Shown: positions 33,792 through 43,186 of the stretch, in pieces
How positions within the stretch are numbered: position 1 is the stretch's first letter
Layout of the letters: every line of letters begins with the position of its first letter
Assembly (NCBI RefSeq): GCF_000834055.1
Contig: NZ_JXSQ01000002.1
Coordinates: 62,001 to 126,000, forward strand
DNA: 64,000 nucleotides
Direction of reading: 5' to 3'
DNA from: Leucobacter komagatae
GTDB lineage: Bacteria; Actinomycetota; Actinomycetes; Actinomycetales; Microbacteriaceae
Program-made: the position numbers and the translations under genes
Notes under the pieces: model-generated
What the model saw: the letters and a program-made list of their open reading frames with translations, nothing else
Database searches by the model: none
What the model was told of the DNA's origin: nothing

Positions 33792-33965
33792 CGCGGGCAC
33801 TGCATCGACGTTAGGTGCCCATCTGGCCGCACTGTGGCGGAGGCAGCTCGCAGCGCGCAGCGCCACCGCGGTGAGACCAGAGGCGTCCGGGCGCGGGCGA
33901 GGGGTCACCGGGCGCGGGCGAGAGGCTTCAGACAACTGAGCGCCGTCCGCCGGGAAGGCCGCGGC

Positions 33966-34487
33966 CTATTCGCTAGATTCCTGGCTTACCAGCAGCGTTG
34001 CCGCCTCGAGGAGCACCTCAGCGAGGGCGTTGCGTCCGAGTGTCGCATGGATCTCGGCAAGCAGCCCGGGGAGCTCGTCTGCGAGGCCTGGCTCTTGGGC
34101 GGCAGCGATTGCCTGATAGAGCAGCAGCAGGTGCTCGTCGGTGAGGGGTGCTGCCGAAGCTGGTGCGAGCGTCGTCTTGGTGCTGCGCACCGTTGAGAAG
34201 ACTGTCTCGGCAATGGTCGCACTGCTCACAGCGTGCGGGGCGCCTCCTGCGACGCCAAGGAGTTCACGCACGCAGGCGATGAAGAGCTCGCGCTTGGAAG
34301 CGAAGTTCGCGTAGACGTTGGGTTGCGAAACGCCGGCGCGCTCCGCAATAGCGGATGTCTGCGCGCCGGCGTAACCGTGCAAACCGAATTCGACCGTGCC
34401 GGCGGCGATGAGGCCAGCACGATTCTCCCCGGGACGCCGTCGCGGGCGACGGGCCCCGGGTGCAGCGCTACTAGGTGCGCTGCTCAC
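33966..34487 (-). CDS. TetR/AcrR family transcriptional regulator
   Basis: A 173-residue regulator. The basic N-terminus (RRPRRRPGENRAGLIAAGTVEFG) leads into a TetR helix-turn-helix TSAIAERAGVSQPNVYANFASKRELFIACV at about 44-72. The C-terminal ligand-binding half is short but helical. The start GTG lies 2 bp after the GNAT stop, with GGAG upstream, so the two are co-transcribed. Ligand and targets are unknown; it may regulate its own operon or the neighbouring oxidase genes. Confidence 0.87.
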   Translation of the reverse strand: MSSAPSSAAPGARRPRRRPGENRAGLIAAGTVEFGLHGYAGAQTSAIAERAGVSQPNVYANFASKRELFIACVRELLGVAGGAPHAVSSATIAETVFSTVRSTKTTLAPASAAPLTDEHLLLLYQAIAAAQEPGLADELPGLLAEIHATLGRNALAEVLLEAATLLVSQESSE

Positions 34488-34489
34488 CG

Positions 34490-34933
34490 CTACTCCAGCT
34501 CGAGGAGCTTGCGGTAGTGCTCACCGACAGCTTCGAAGCCGCGGTGATTGTAAAACGAGCCGATGCGGGCCGTCGAAGCTGACAGCTGACGTACCCCTCG
34601 ACCCATGCAGTAGTGCTCGTTGGCGGCGATAAGCCTGTCCCCTACGCCAACTCCGCGGGACTTCTCGTCGACGACGATCTCCTGCAGGTGTGCGGTGAGG
34701 CCCGGCGCGTGCAACAGCCGCGAAACGGTCATGAGCGAGTAGCCGGCGATGACGCCGTCTTCCTCGGCGACGAAGAGCACGTTGGTCTCTTGGTCGCGGC
34801 GGCGGAGCACATTGTCGTAAGCGACCTGGAAGTCGTCACGGCCGATGGGCTCGCGTCCGGTGGTGAACTGACGGGCCAGGCCGAGGAGCGCAGAAGCGTC
34901 CTCGGCCTGGCCGCGGCGGATAGTGATTGCCAC
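34490..34933 (-). CDS. GNAT family N-acetyltransferase
   Basis: A 147-residue single-domain acetyltransferase. The core shows VLFVAEEDGVIAGYSLM, VVDEKSRGVGVGDRLIAANEHYC (the acetyl-CoA binding loop R-G-x-G-x-G) and GSFYNHRGFEAVGEHYRKLL at the end. The substrate is unknown. It begins 9 bp after ctaF and is followed 2 bp later by the TetR gene, so it may be read from the ctaCDF transcript. Confidence 0.86.
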   Translation of the reverse strand: MAITIRRGQAEDASALLGLARQFTTGREPIGRDDFQVAYDNVLRRRDQETNVLFVAEEDGVIAGYSLMTVSRLLHAPGLTAHLQEIVVDEKSRGVGVGDRLIAANEHYCMGRGVRQLSASTARIGSFYNHRGFEAVGEHYRKLLELE

Positions 34934-34942
34934 GATGTCGAG

Positions 34943-35365
34943 TTACCTTGCGAAGTGTCCGCGGTAGTACTCGTACACCCAGCCGATGATGGCAACGATG
35001 CAGAGCGGGATCGACAGGAACGAAATCCAGAAGTTGAACCCGAGGCACAGGCCGAGCACGAACAGCGACGCGGCAAGCGCGAGCATGAACGGCCACCAGC
35101 TCCAGGGGCTGAATTCACCGATCTCGGGGTCTCCGTCGTCGATGTCCGAATCGTCGCGGTCCTCGATGAGGAGTCCACCCTGCTTGCGCTGAACGAGCAT
35201 GAGGTAGACAGCGACGAACCCGCCAAGGAACGCGCCGCCGAAGATCGCAGTGGAGCCAGCCCACTCGATACGTTCGTGCGTAATCCAGTTCCACCCGGTG
35301 TAGACCGCGCCGAGAACGACGAAGTACACCGTGAGGATCCAGAAGATCACAATGTTTGACTTCAT
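34943..35365 (-). CDS. ctaF: cytochrome c oxidase subunit IV CtaF (actinobacterial)
   Basis: A 140-residue membrane protein with four hydrophobic segments: an N-terminal one (VIFWILTVYFVVLGAVYTGW), one near 40-57 and two in the C-terminal half. The conserved segment DDGDPEIGEFSPWSWWPFMLA is typical of the actinobacterial oxidase polypeptide IV, unrelated to mitochondrial subunit IV. It follows ctaD by 18 bp in ctaC-ctaD-ctaF. Confidence 0.92.
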   Translation of the reverse strand: MKSNIVIFWILTVYFVVLGAVYTGWNWITHERIEWAGSTAIFGGAFLGGFVAVYLMLVQRKQGGLLIEDRDDSDIDDGDPEIGEFSPWSWWPFMLALAASLFVLGLCLGFNFWISFLSIPLCIVAIIGWVYEYYRGHFAR

Positions 35366-35383
35366 TAGTGAATACTCCCCTGG

Positions 35384-37027
<1,644 letters not shown>

Positions 37028-37042
37028 CTCTATCTTCCCTCG

Positions 37043-37909
37043 CTAGTCGTTCTGGGCCTTGGCCTCGTCGCCGTGGAACGACTCGATGTTTGCATTCACT
37101 TCGTCCCCGACACGACCGGTCTTACCCTCGGCGCGGAGCGACTCGACGTACGCGTCGTACTCGGCTTGTTCGACCACCTGAAGCTCAAAGAGCATCATGG
37201 AGTGATCCTGACCACACAACTCAGCACACTTACCCATGAACGTGCCGGTTTCAGTCGGCGTGAAGCTCATGTAGTTGGTCTGGCCGGGGATCATGTCCTT
37301 CTTGTACAGGTACTCAACGACCCAGAAGGAGTGGATGACATCGCGGGTCTCGAGACGAATCTCCGTCGTCTTATCCACGGGCAGCATGAGGACCGGCATG
37401 GTCTCGGGGATAGCCGAGCCCTTGTCGTCGGTCTTCACCTGGACGCCCTGGAAGTACACGTCGTCGGAGATGTAGTTAAAGTCCCAAGCCCAGCGCTTGC
37501 CGTAGACCTCTACGACGTTCTCCGGGTTGTCGTAGCGAGCCTCGATCTTTGCCTGCTCCTGCGCGGTGAACGCGAAGAAGCCAAGCACGAGGATCACGGG
37601 GACAACCGTGAAGAAGGTCTCAATGGGCATGTTGTAGCGAAGCTGCACCGGAAGGCCGGTCTGGCCCTTGCGGCGGCGGTACGCGATGGTTGCCCAGATG
37701 ATGAGGCCCCAGGTGATTGCACCAACACCCAGCAACACAATCCACGAGTTCACCCAGAGCGCAGTGATGCCCTCCGTGTGGTTCGTGGCATTAGTGGATC
37801 CCTCGGGGAGGAAGCCACGCTGCTGCTCGGGAGTACAGCCAGCGAGCAGAAGAGCCGCGCCAATGGCGACGGGGGCCGCAACCCATTTGTTTACACGATT
37901 GGAACGCAC
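37043..37909 (-). CDS. ctaC: cytochrome c oxidase subunit II CtaC
   Basis: A 288-residue lipoprotein carrying the CuA centre. The signal peptide ends LLAGC with Cys25, followed by two transmembrane helices (about 52-73 and 96-116). The cupredoxin domain includes WAWDFNY, VIHSFWVVEYLYKKDMIPG and the CuA-binding CAELCGQDHSMM. GTG at 37909 with AAAGG upstream is the start. It is the first gene of ctaC-ctaD-ctaF. Confidence 0.95.
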   Translation of the reverse strand: MRSNRVNKWVAAPVAIGAALLLAGCTPEQQRGFLPEGSTNATNHTEGITALWVNSWIVLLGVGAITWGLIIWATIAYRRRKGQTGLPVQLRYNMPIETFFTVVPVILVLGFFAFTAQEQAKIEARYDNPENVVEVYGKRWAWDFNYISDDVYFQGVQVKTDDKGSAIPETMPVLMLPVDKTTEIRLETRDVIHSFWVVEYLYKKDMIPGQTNYMSFTPTETGTFMGKCAELCGQDHSMMLFELQVVEQAEYDAYVESLRAEGKTGRVGDEVNANIESFHGDEAKAQND

Positions 37910-38046
37910 CGCATACCTTTCGAATTCTTACCGGTCATTGCCCACGCAGGCAGGCGAAACTGATGACTACCTGTTAGCTTAGCGCGAAGCTGAGCGTTCC
38001 CCGAACGCAAACGGGGTGTCGCGCGGAACAGGTCGAACATTCTTGC

Positions 38047-38397
38047 TTATGCGAAGCTGTCGCCGCAGGCGCAGCTACCCTCCGCATTTGGATTGTCTAT
38101 GGTGAAGCCCTGCTTCTGGATGGTGTCTTCGAAGTCAATCGTCGCACCGGAGAGGTACGGGATGCTCATCTGGTCGACAACAACCTCAACGCCTTCGAAG
38201 TCAACGATCGCGTCGTTTTCGAGCTGGCGCTCGTCGAAGTAGAGCTGGTAAATGAGGCCAGAGCAGCCGCCCGGCTGTACCGCGATGCGCAGGCGAAGAT
38301 CGTCACGGCCCTCCTGGTGCAACAGGCTGCGAACCTTGTCCTGAGCTGCGGAGCTCAGAGCGACCCCGTGCTCGCGTACTGCAGTGTCGTTACTCAA
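38047..38397 (-). CDS. erpA: iron-sulfur cluster insertion protein ErpA (A-type carrier)
   Basis: A 116-residue A-type Fe-S carrier that passes clusters to apoproteins. The three ligand cysteines are Cys45 in PGGCSG and Cys109/Cys111 in SCACGDSFA. A TTG start at 38397 is chosen because GAGGAG lies 6 nt upstream and the protein then has normal length; the frame opens to 38439 without support. It lies upstream of ctaC, about 137 bp away, and works with the SUF proteins at the left of the window. Confidence 0.92.
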   Translation of the reverse strand: MSNDTAVREHGVALSSAAQDKVRSLLHQEGRDDLRLRIAVQPGGCSGLIYQLYFDERQLENDAIVDFEGVEVVVDQMSIPYLSGATIDFEDTIQKQGFTIDNPNAEGSCACGDSFA

Positions 38398-38663
38398 TGC
38401 GTTCTCCTCTGCTCGTGGCTTCTGCCCACCGGCATCCACCCAATTACTGCCGCCCGTTAACGCTTGCTCGCTAACTCAGGCCCGTGTCTTCCGCCCGGAT
38501 TTCACCCCAAAACGGTCGTGGGCCGAGGCTTTTTCTCGGTCCGAGGCCCAAATAATTGCTCTCAGGCCTGACGTCTCCAGTCTACGCCGGTTAGAGGCGA
38601 TACGCTTGGTATCAAGAGTACGAACCCGTGCGGGTGTCTGATGAGAGGAAACCACAGGCGATA

Positions 38664-39236
38664 ATGAGCGGTGGCAAGCGAGACGAGACAGCTGGATCGA
38701 CCCAGGATGAGGCAGCTGAGGTTGAGGGCAAGGGACGCCCGACACCGTCGCGCCGCCAAGCACAGGCGGCCAAGGCGCAGCCCATCGTCGGGTCGCACGA
38801 CAAGGAGCTGCGCAAGCAGCAGCGCCAGGCCCAGAGCGAAGCAAGGGATCGCGCACGCGCCGGCATGATGGCCGGTGACGAGCGCTTCCTCACGCAGCGC
38901 GACCGCGGCCCGCAGCGTCGATTTGTGCGCGACTACGTCGATGCGCGCTGGAGCGCTGGCGAGTTGCTCATTCCAGTGATGGTGATTTTCTTGGTCGTGG
39001 CAATGTTCCCCGGCTGGGTACAGGTATACGGCGTGTTCTTCGTGTGGGCATTCTTGCTCTTCGCGATTATCGACGCCGTGCTCCTCACCTTCACGCTGAA
39101 GAAGAAGCTTGGGCAGAAGTTCGGTGAGAACAACGTCCAGCCGGGGTTCAAGTGGTACGGCGCGATGCGCGCCATGCAGTTCCGCATGCTGCGCATGCCG
39201 AAGCCGCAGGTGAAGCGTGGGAAGTTCCCCGCGTAA
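38664..39236 (+). CDS. DUF3043 family membrane protein
   Basis: A 190-residue actinobacterial protein. A charged N-terminal part contains GRPTPSRRQAQAAKAQPIVG and DRAR-type basic segments; the diagnostic DUF3043 text is RDRGPQRRFVRDYVDARWSAGE. Two transmembrane helices follow at about 105-145 (ELLIPVMVIFLVVAMFPGWVQ and YGVFFVWAFLLFAIIDAVLL), then a basic tail. The function is unknown. ATG 38664 is taken as start, but GTG 38628 and GTG 38634 are possible; TACGCT at 38601-38606 may be the -10 box. It is divergent from erpA. Confidence 0.8.
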   Translation: MSGGKRDETAGSTQDEAAEVEGKGRPTPSRRQAQAAKAQPIVGSHDKELRKQQRQAQSEARDRARAGMMAGDERFLTQRDRGPQRRFVRDYVDARWSAGELLIPVMVIFLVVAMFPGWVQVYGVFFVWAFLLFAIIDAVLLTFTLKKKLGQKFGENNVQPGFKWYGAMRAMQFRMLRMPKPQVKRGKFPA

Positions 39237-39257
39237 CACGCCACATCACGCAGCAAC

Positions 39258-39293
39258 GCAGAAGGGGCCCGGATCACTCCGGGCCCCTTCTGC
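39258..39293. terminator. bidirectional terminator between DUF3043 and pyrD
   Basis: A perfect 16-bp stem (GCAGAAGGGGCCCGGA at 39258-39273 with its complement at 39278-39293) and a 4-nt loop, between convergent genes. Confidence 0.82.
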
Positions 39294-39316
39294 GTCTCGC
39301 GAGGTGAGATGCTGCG

Positions 39317-40405
39317 TCAGCTGCGCTGGCGCCATCCCGCCCGCCGCAGCCCGCGGTTGATATCGCGTGCCCACAGCGGCCCCTCGTAGATGAACGCGGT
39401 GAAGCCCTGCACGAGGGTCGCGCCTGCCGCGAGTCGCGCAAGCACGTCAGCGGCCGACGTCACTCCCCCAACCGCGATCACACAGAAATCTGCTGGAGCA
39501 GTCTGCCTGATCCGTTCGAGCACGGCAAGCGAACGGTCGGCGAGCGGCGCGCCTGAGAGCCCGCCTGCGCCCATCGCGGCAACCTCAGCGGCTTGCGCCG
39601 TGAGACCCTCTCGCGAAATCGTTGTGTTCGTTGCGATGATCCCGTCGAGCCCGAGTCGCACAGCGAGCGCCACGATCCCGTCGATCTGCTCGTCTTCCAT
39701 GTCGGGAGCGATCTTCACGAGGAGCGGCGTCTCCCCAGCTGCGCGTTTGACCGCGGCAAGCAACGGCTCGAGGAGCTCGAGCTCTTGCAGTCCGCGCAGG
39801 CCGGGTGTGTTGGGCGAGCTGACGTTCACGGCAAGGTAGTCGGAGATCGGTGCGAGCCGTTCGGCGCTCCACACGTAGTCCCCGGTCGCGTCCGCGACGT
39901 CGGTTACGCGGCTCTTGCCGATATTCGCGCCGATCACGGGCCGGGTACGCTTCATCCGCGCGCGCTCGATGCGCGGCACTGCGGCAGCGGATCCCTCGTT
40001 GTTGAAGCCCATCCGGTTGATCAGGCCACGGTCGGGAACAAGCCGGAACATCCGCGGCTTCGGGTTGCCGTCTTGGGCGTGGCGCGTGACCGTTCCGACC
40101 TCAACGTGGCCAAACCCGAGCTCACCGAGCCCAAGGATCCCCGCGGCGTTCTTATCGAAGCCGGCCGCGAGACCGAACGGGCTCGGGAAATCCATGCCGA
40201 GGGCGTGCACCCGCAGCGACTCGTGCGGCTTGCACACGGCCCGGACGAGGCCGCCGAGCAGTGGAAGGGCACGGATCACCGTGAACGCGAGGTGATGCGC
40301 GCGCTCCGGATCCATGCGCTTCAGCACGGTGCTGAACAGCACCTTGTACGGGGTGACCGGTGCCGAGGACGGGCTCGCCGATGTAGCAGTTGGGGTCTGA
40401 GTCAC
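39317..40405 (-). CDS. pyrD: quinone-dependent dihydroorotate dehydrogenase PyrD
   Basis: A 362-residue class 2 enzyme of pyrimidine synthesis, passing electrons to quinone. FMN-binding and catalytic segments are AAGFDKNAAGILGL, RMGFNNEG, IGANIGKSR, NVSSPNTPGLRGLQ with the catalytic Ser, TNTTISREGL and GGVTSAADVL. An N-terminal helix region (VLKRMDPERAHHLAFTVIRAL) is the class 2 membrane-association part. The first 17 residues are loose and a later start at the GTG before TPYKVLF is possible. It lies 8 bp after nrdR. Confidence 0.95.
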   Translation of the reverse strand: MTQTPTATSASPSSAPVTPYKVLFSTVLKRMDPERAHHLAFTVIRALPLLGGLVRAVCKPHESLRVHALGMDFPSPFGLAAGFDKNAAGILGLGELGFGHVEVGTVTRHAQDGNPKPRMFRLVPDRGLINRMGFNNEGSAAAVPRIERARMKRTRPVIGANIGKSRVTDVADATGDYVWSAERLAPISDYLAVNVSSPNTPGLRGLQELELLEPLLAAVKRAAGETPLLVKIAPDMEDEQIDGIVALAVRLGLDGIIATNTTISREGLTAQAAEVAAMGAGGLSGAPLADRSLAVLERIRQTAPADFCVIAVGGVTSAADVLARLAAGATLVQGFTAFIYEGPLWARDINRGLRRAGWRQRS

Positions 40406-40413
40406 GCGTGTCC

Positions 40414-40917
40414 CTACTTCTCGTTCGCAGTGTCGGTTTCGGCGCGGCCAGCAGCGGCGCCGCCCGAGGCCGCGCGCGCGTCGCGCAGTTCGCGCACTGC
40501 CGCCTCGAAGTCGTCGAGTGAGTCGAAGGATTGGTAGACGCTCGCGAAGCGCAGGTACGCCACCTCGTCGAGGTCACGCAGGTGGGGCAGAATGGCGACC
40601 CCAATATCGTTCGTGTCGAACTGCGCGACTCCCGTGAGCCGCAACGACTCCTCAACGCGTTGCGCGAGCAGGGCGAGATCCGCTTCCGTTACCGGGCGAC
40701 CCTGGCACGCTTTACGCACGCCGACCATGACCTTCTCGCGGCTGAACGGTTCCACGACGCCTGAGCGTTTGATGACCGTGAGGCTCGCCGTTTCCGTGGT
40801 CGTGAAGCGCTTTCCGCACTCGGGGCACTGGCGACGCCTGCGGATGGACATACCGTCGTCTGCGGTTCGCGAATCGATCACGCGACTGTCTGGGTGGCGG
40901 CAAAAGGGGCAGTGCAT
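40414..40917 (-). CDS. nrdR: transcriptional repressor NrdR
   Basis: A 167-residue repressor of ribonucleotide reductase genes. The zinc ribbon uses Cys3, Cys6, Cys31 and Cys34 (CPFC and CPEC). An ATP-cone domain follows at about 49-139, with [16 protein letters not shown] and [21 protein letters not shown]. The final Ala-rich tail is not conserved. It sits between hisD and pyrD on one strand, its ATG overlapping the hisD stop. In many actinobacteria it is adjacent to nrd or hisD genes. Confidence 0.95.
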   Translation of the reverse strand: MHCPFCRHPDSRVIDSRTADDGMSIRRRRQCPECGKRFTTTETASLTVIKRSGVVEPFSREKVMVGVRKACQGRPVTEADLALLAQRVEESLRLTGVAQFDTNDIGVAILPHLRDLDEVAYLRFASVYQSFDSLDDFEAAVRELRDARAASGGAAAGRAETDTANEK

Positions 40918-42233
40918 CAGGAGCCTTCCTGTTCGAAGCGTGCGCTCACTGCCTCGCCGTGCGCTGGGAGGCCCTCGGCCCCGGCAAGCGCGAGCAAGGG
41001 GGCTTCGGTTGCGGCGAGAGCCGCTCGGTCGTACTGAATAATCTGCTGTGGGCGCAGGAACGTGTGCGCGCCGAGTCCGGAAGCGAACCGCGCTGTGCCA
41101 CCTGTCGGGAGCACGTGGTTCGACCCGGCAAGGTAATCGCCAAGGCTGACTGGCGTGTACCCGCCGACGAAGATTGCGCCCGCGTCGGTGATTCCGGTGA
41201 GTACGCGTTCGTCGTCGCGGGTCTGAATTTCGAGGTGCTCTGGGCCGTACGCGTTCGATACGCGCACGGCGGTGTCGAGATCGTCGACGAGGATCACAGC
41301 GGACTGTTGGCCGCTGAGCGCTGTGCGGACCCGCTCTGCGTGAAGTGTTACCGCGGCGCGGGCGTCGACTTCGGCGAGCACGAGACCGGCGAACTCTGCT
41401 GAGTCGGTGACGAGCACCGATGCTGCTGCTTCGTCGTGTTCGGCCTGGCTGATGAGATCAGCCGCGACGAAGCTGGGGTCTGCTGAACCGTCGGCGATCA
41501 CGAGGATCTCCGTGGTTCCGGCCTCTGAATCGATGCCAACAATGCCGCTCACGACGCGCTTCGCTGCGGCAACAAACACGTTGCCTGGGCCGGTGACGAC
41601 GTCAACGGGTTCGAGCCCGATCTCCGGCACACCGTGAGCGAAGGCAGCGATGGCGCCCGCTCCGCCAATTGCGTAGACCTCGTCGATGCCGCAGAGCGCT
41701 GCCGCCCAGAGCACCGCCTGGTGCGGCAGTCCGCCGTTGTCCGCTTGCGCAGGCGAGGCGAGCGCGAGGCTCGGGACGCCGGCGACCTGTGCGGCGACCG
41801 CGTTCATGATCACTGAAGAGGGATAGGCTGCTTTGCCGCCTGGCGCGTAGAGGCCTACACGAGAGACCGGCTGCCAGCGCTGCGTGATGCGTGCGCCAGG
41901 GCCGATCTCGGTGGTCTTCTGCGCTGGGACCTGCGCGGCGGACCCGCTTCGCAGGCGGGCGATGAGCTCTGTGAGCGCCGATCGCACCTCGTCGGGACAG
42001 TCAGCGAGTGACGCGACAACGGCTGCCGCGTCGACGCGGAGCGAGTGCCCCTCGACGCGGTCGTACTCGAGCGCTTGCTCGCGCAGCGCTGCCTCCCCGC
42101 GCTCCGCGACGGCCGCGACGAGCGGCCGTACGCGCTCGACGGCAACGTCGGCCCCAAGCGCAGCTCGCGGGACGAGGGAGAGGAGGTCGCCACGGGTGAG
42201 CTCGCGGCCGCGGAGATCAGTGGTTCGCATCAC
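40917..42233 (-). CDS. hisD: histidinol dehydrogenase HisD
   Basis: A 438-residue enzyme for the last two oxidations of histidine synthesis. Conserved segments are [41 protein letters not shown]-like [23 protein letters not shown] and [21 protein letters not shown], where the His and Glu pairs bind zinc and substrate. GTG 42233 has TAGACT 6 nt upstream and no Shine-Dalgarno; ATG 42230 is the alternative. It is the first gene of hisD-nrdR-pyrD. Confidence 0.95.
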   Translation of the reverse strand: MMRTTDLRGRELTRGDLLSLVPRAALGADVAVERVRPLVAAVAERGEAALREQALEYDRVEGHSLRVDAAAVVASLADCPDEVRSALTELIARLRSGSAAQVPAQKTTEIGPGARITQRWQPVSRVGLYAPGGKAAYPSSVIMNAVAAQVAGVPSLALASPAQADNGGLPHQAVLWAAALCGIDEVYAIGGAGAIAAFAHGVPEIGLEPVDVVTGPGNVFVAAAKRVVSGIVGIDSEAGTTEILVIADGSADPSFVAADLISQAEHDEAAASVLVTDSAEFAGLVLAEVDARAAVTLHAERVRTALSGQQSAVILVDDLDTAVRVSNAYGPEHLEIQTRDDERVLTGITDAGAIFVGGYTPVSLGDYLAGSNHVLPTGGTARFASGLGAHTFLRPQQIIQYDRAALAATEAPLLALAGAEGLPAHGEAVSARFEQEGS

Positions 42234-42239
42234 CTGAGT

Positions 42240-42245
42240 AGTCTA
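42240..42245 (-). promoter_or_regulatory. -10 box for leaderless hisD
   Basis: TAGACT on the minus strand is separated from GTG 42233 by exactly 6 nt (ACTCAG). Confidence 0.55.
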
Positions 42246-42421
42246 CCGAGATGGGAGATGCCACTCGCGCACGTGGGGCGAGGCCGCGCCTGCCGTTTCT
42301 GCGAGAATGGGCGTATGTGCCGCGCTAGATCCCCTCATCGTGCCTCGCCCCGTAGCCGGTGGATCGAGGGGCGGATCGAGCGGCGGATCGCTCTCGCTGC
42401 TGCCCGCAGCGGGGTGCACGC

Positions 42422-43174
42422 GTGACGCTTACACTTGGTCTGCTCGTCGTCCTCGTGACGGTTGTTGGCGCGGCGGCGCAGCGGATGGCTGGCCTCGGGT
42501 TCGCGCTGCTGGTCTCGCCGATCATGGTGCTGCTGCTCGGCGGACACTCCGGCGTACTGCTGGTGAACATCCTCGGGGTGGTTTCGAGCCTGCTCATCCT
42601 GCCTCGCGTGTGGCGCGCCGTTGACTGGGCAATGTTTCGGTGGCTCAGCGCCTTCGCAATCGTCGGTTCCGTCGTCGGCGCCTGGCTCGCCCAACGGCTC
42701 TCGGCAGACATTATGGCGGTGTCGGTCGGCACGATCGTGCTGCTCGCGCTCAGTCTTTCGGTCATATTCACGAGCGAGCGCTTCACGACGGAGGCGAAGG
42801 CCCCCCGAGCCGCAGCCGGGCTGCTATCCGGCTTGACGAACGCCCTCGCCGGCGTTGGGGGTCCGGCGGTGAGCGCGTACGCTGTCCTCACCCGCTGGCC
42901 GCAGGCGTCCTTCGCCGCGACGCTGCAGCCGTATTTCGTCGTCACTGGAGCCGCGACGATCGGCGCGAAACTGATCCTCGACCCGGCAGGGCTTCCAGCA
43001 GCCGATTGGTGGTTCTGGGCGATGCTGCTCGGCGCGATCGTTGGGGGCATTGCGCTCGGCGAGCGCCTCATGCGCTTCGTCACCACGACGGCGGTGCGCC
43101 GCTTTGTCATCATCATGGCATGCGCAGGGGCAGCGGCAACGCTCGCACGTGGCCTTATCGGCCTGCTCGCCTAG
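42422..43174 (+). CDS. TauE/SafE family membrane transporter
   Basis: A 250-residue membrane protein with about eight helices. The tandem TauE/SafE pattern shows in GFALLVSPIMVLLLGGHSGVLLVN in the first half and GLLSGLTNALAGVGGPAVSAYAVL in the second. Family members are thought to export sulfite or other sulfur or organic anions; the substrate here is unknown. GTG 42422 gives the usual family length; a frame open to 42359 adds a polar, unlikely N-terminus. It is convergent with the methyltransferase gene, 12 bp apart. Confidence 0.85.
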   Translation: MTLTLGLLVVLVTVVGAAAQRMAGLGFALLVSPIMVLLLGGHSGVLLVNILGVVSSLLILPRVWRAVDWAMFRWLSAFAIVGSVVGAWLAQRLSADIMAVSVGTIVLLALSLSVIFTSERFTTEAKAPRAAAGLLSGLTNALAGVGGPAVSAYAVLTRWPQASFAATLQPYFVVTGAATIGAKLILDPAGLPAADWWFWAMLLGAIVGGIALGERLMRFVTTTAVRRFVIIMACAGAAATLARGLIGLLA

Positions 43175-43186
43175 GGCGACAGCGCG

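Larger units (their letters stand above)
32811..33965. other. non-coding repeat-rich island between qcrB and the tetR gene
   Basis: No convincing conserved gene lies in these 1155 bp, though several frames are open because of the GC content. It holds a 15/16-bp array (33161-33267), two copies of a 96-bp element (33355-33450 and 33696-33791), a 22-bp array (33508-33639) and GC-rich palindromic stretches such as 33640-33700. A duplicated CGGGCGCGGGCGAG motif lies near 33885-33925. The island separates two oxidase gene blocks that face each other. Confidence 0.75.

Noticed and set aside
33136-33935. Two minus-strand frames (33136-33564, 33561-33935) covering the repeats
   Set aside because: Much of their length is made of the 22-bp and 15/16-bp arrays, whose periods do not keep the frame. 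Only the 96-bp part shows a codon-like signal, so the whole frames are not called as genes.
38522-38555. Inverted repeat around CCGAG...CTCGG between erpA and DUF3043
   Set aside because: The repeat is imperfect (mixed GGGCC/GGCCC and CCGAG/CTCGG pairs) and lies between divergent promoters, so it is not called a terminator; any role as an operator is only guessable.
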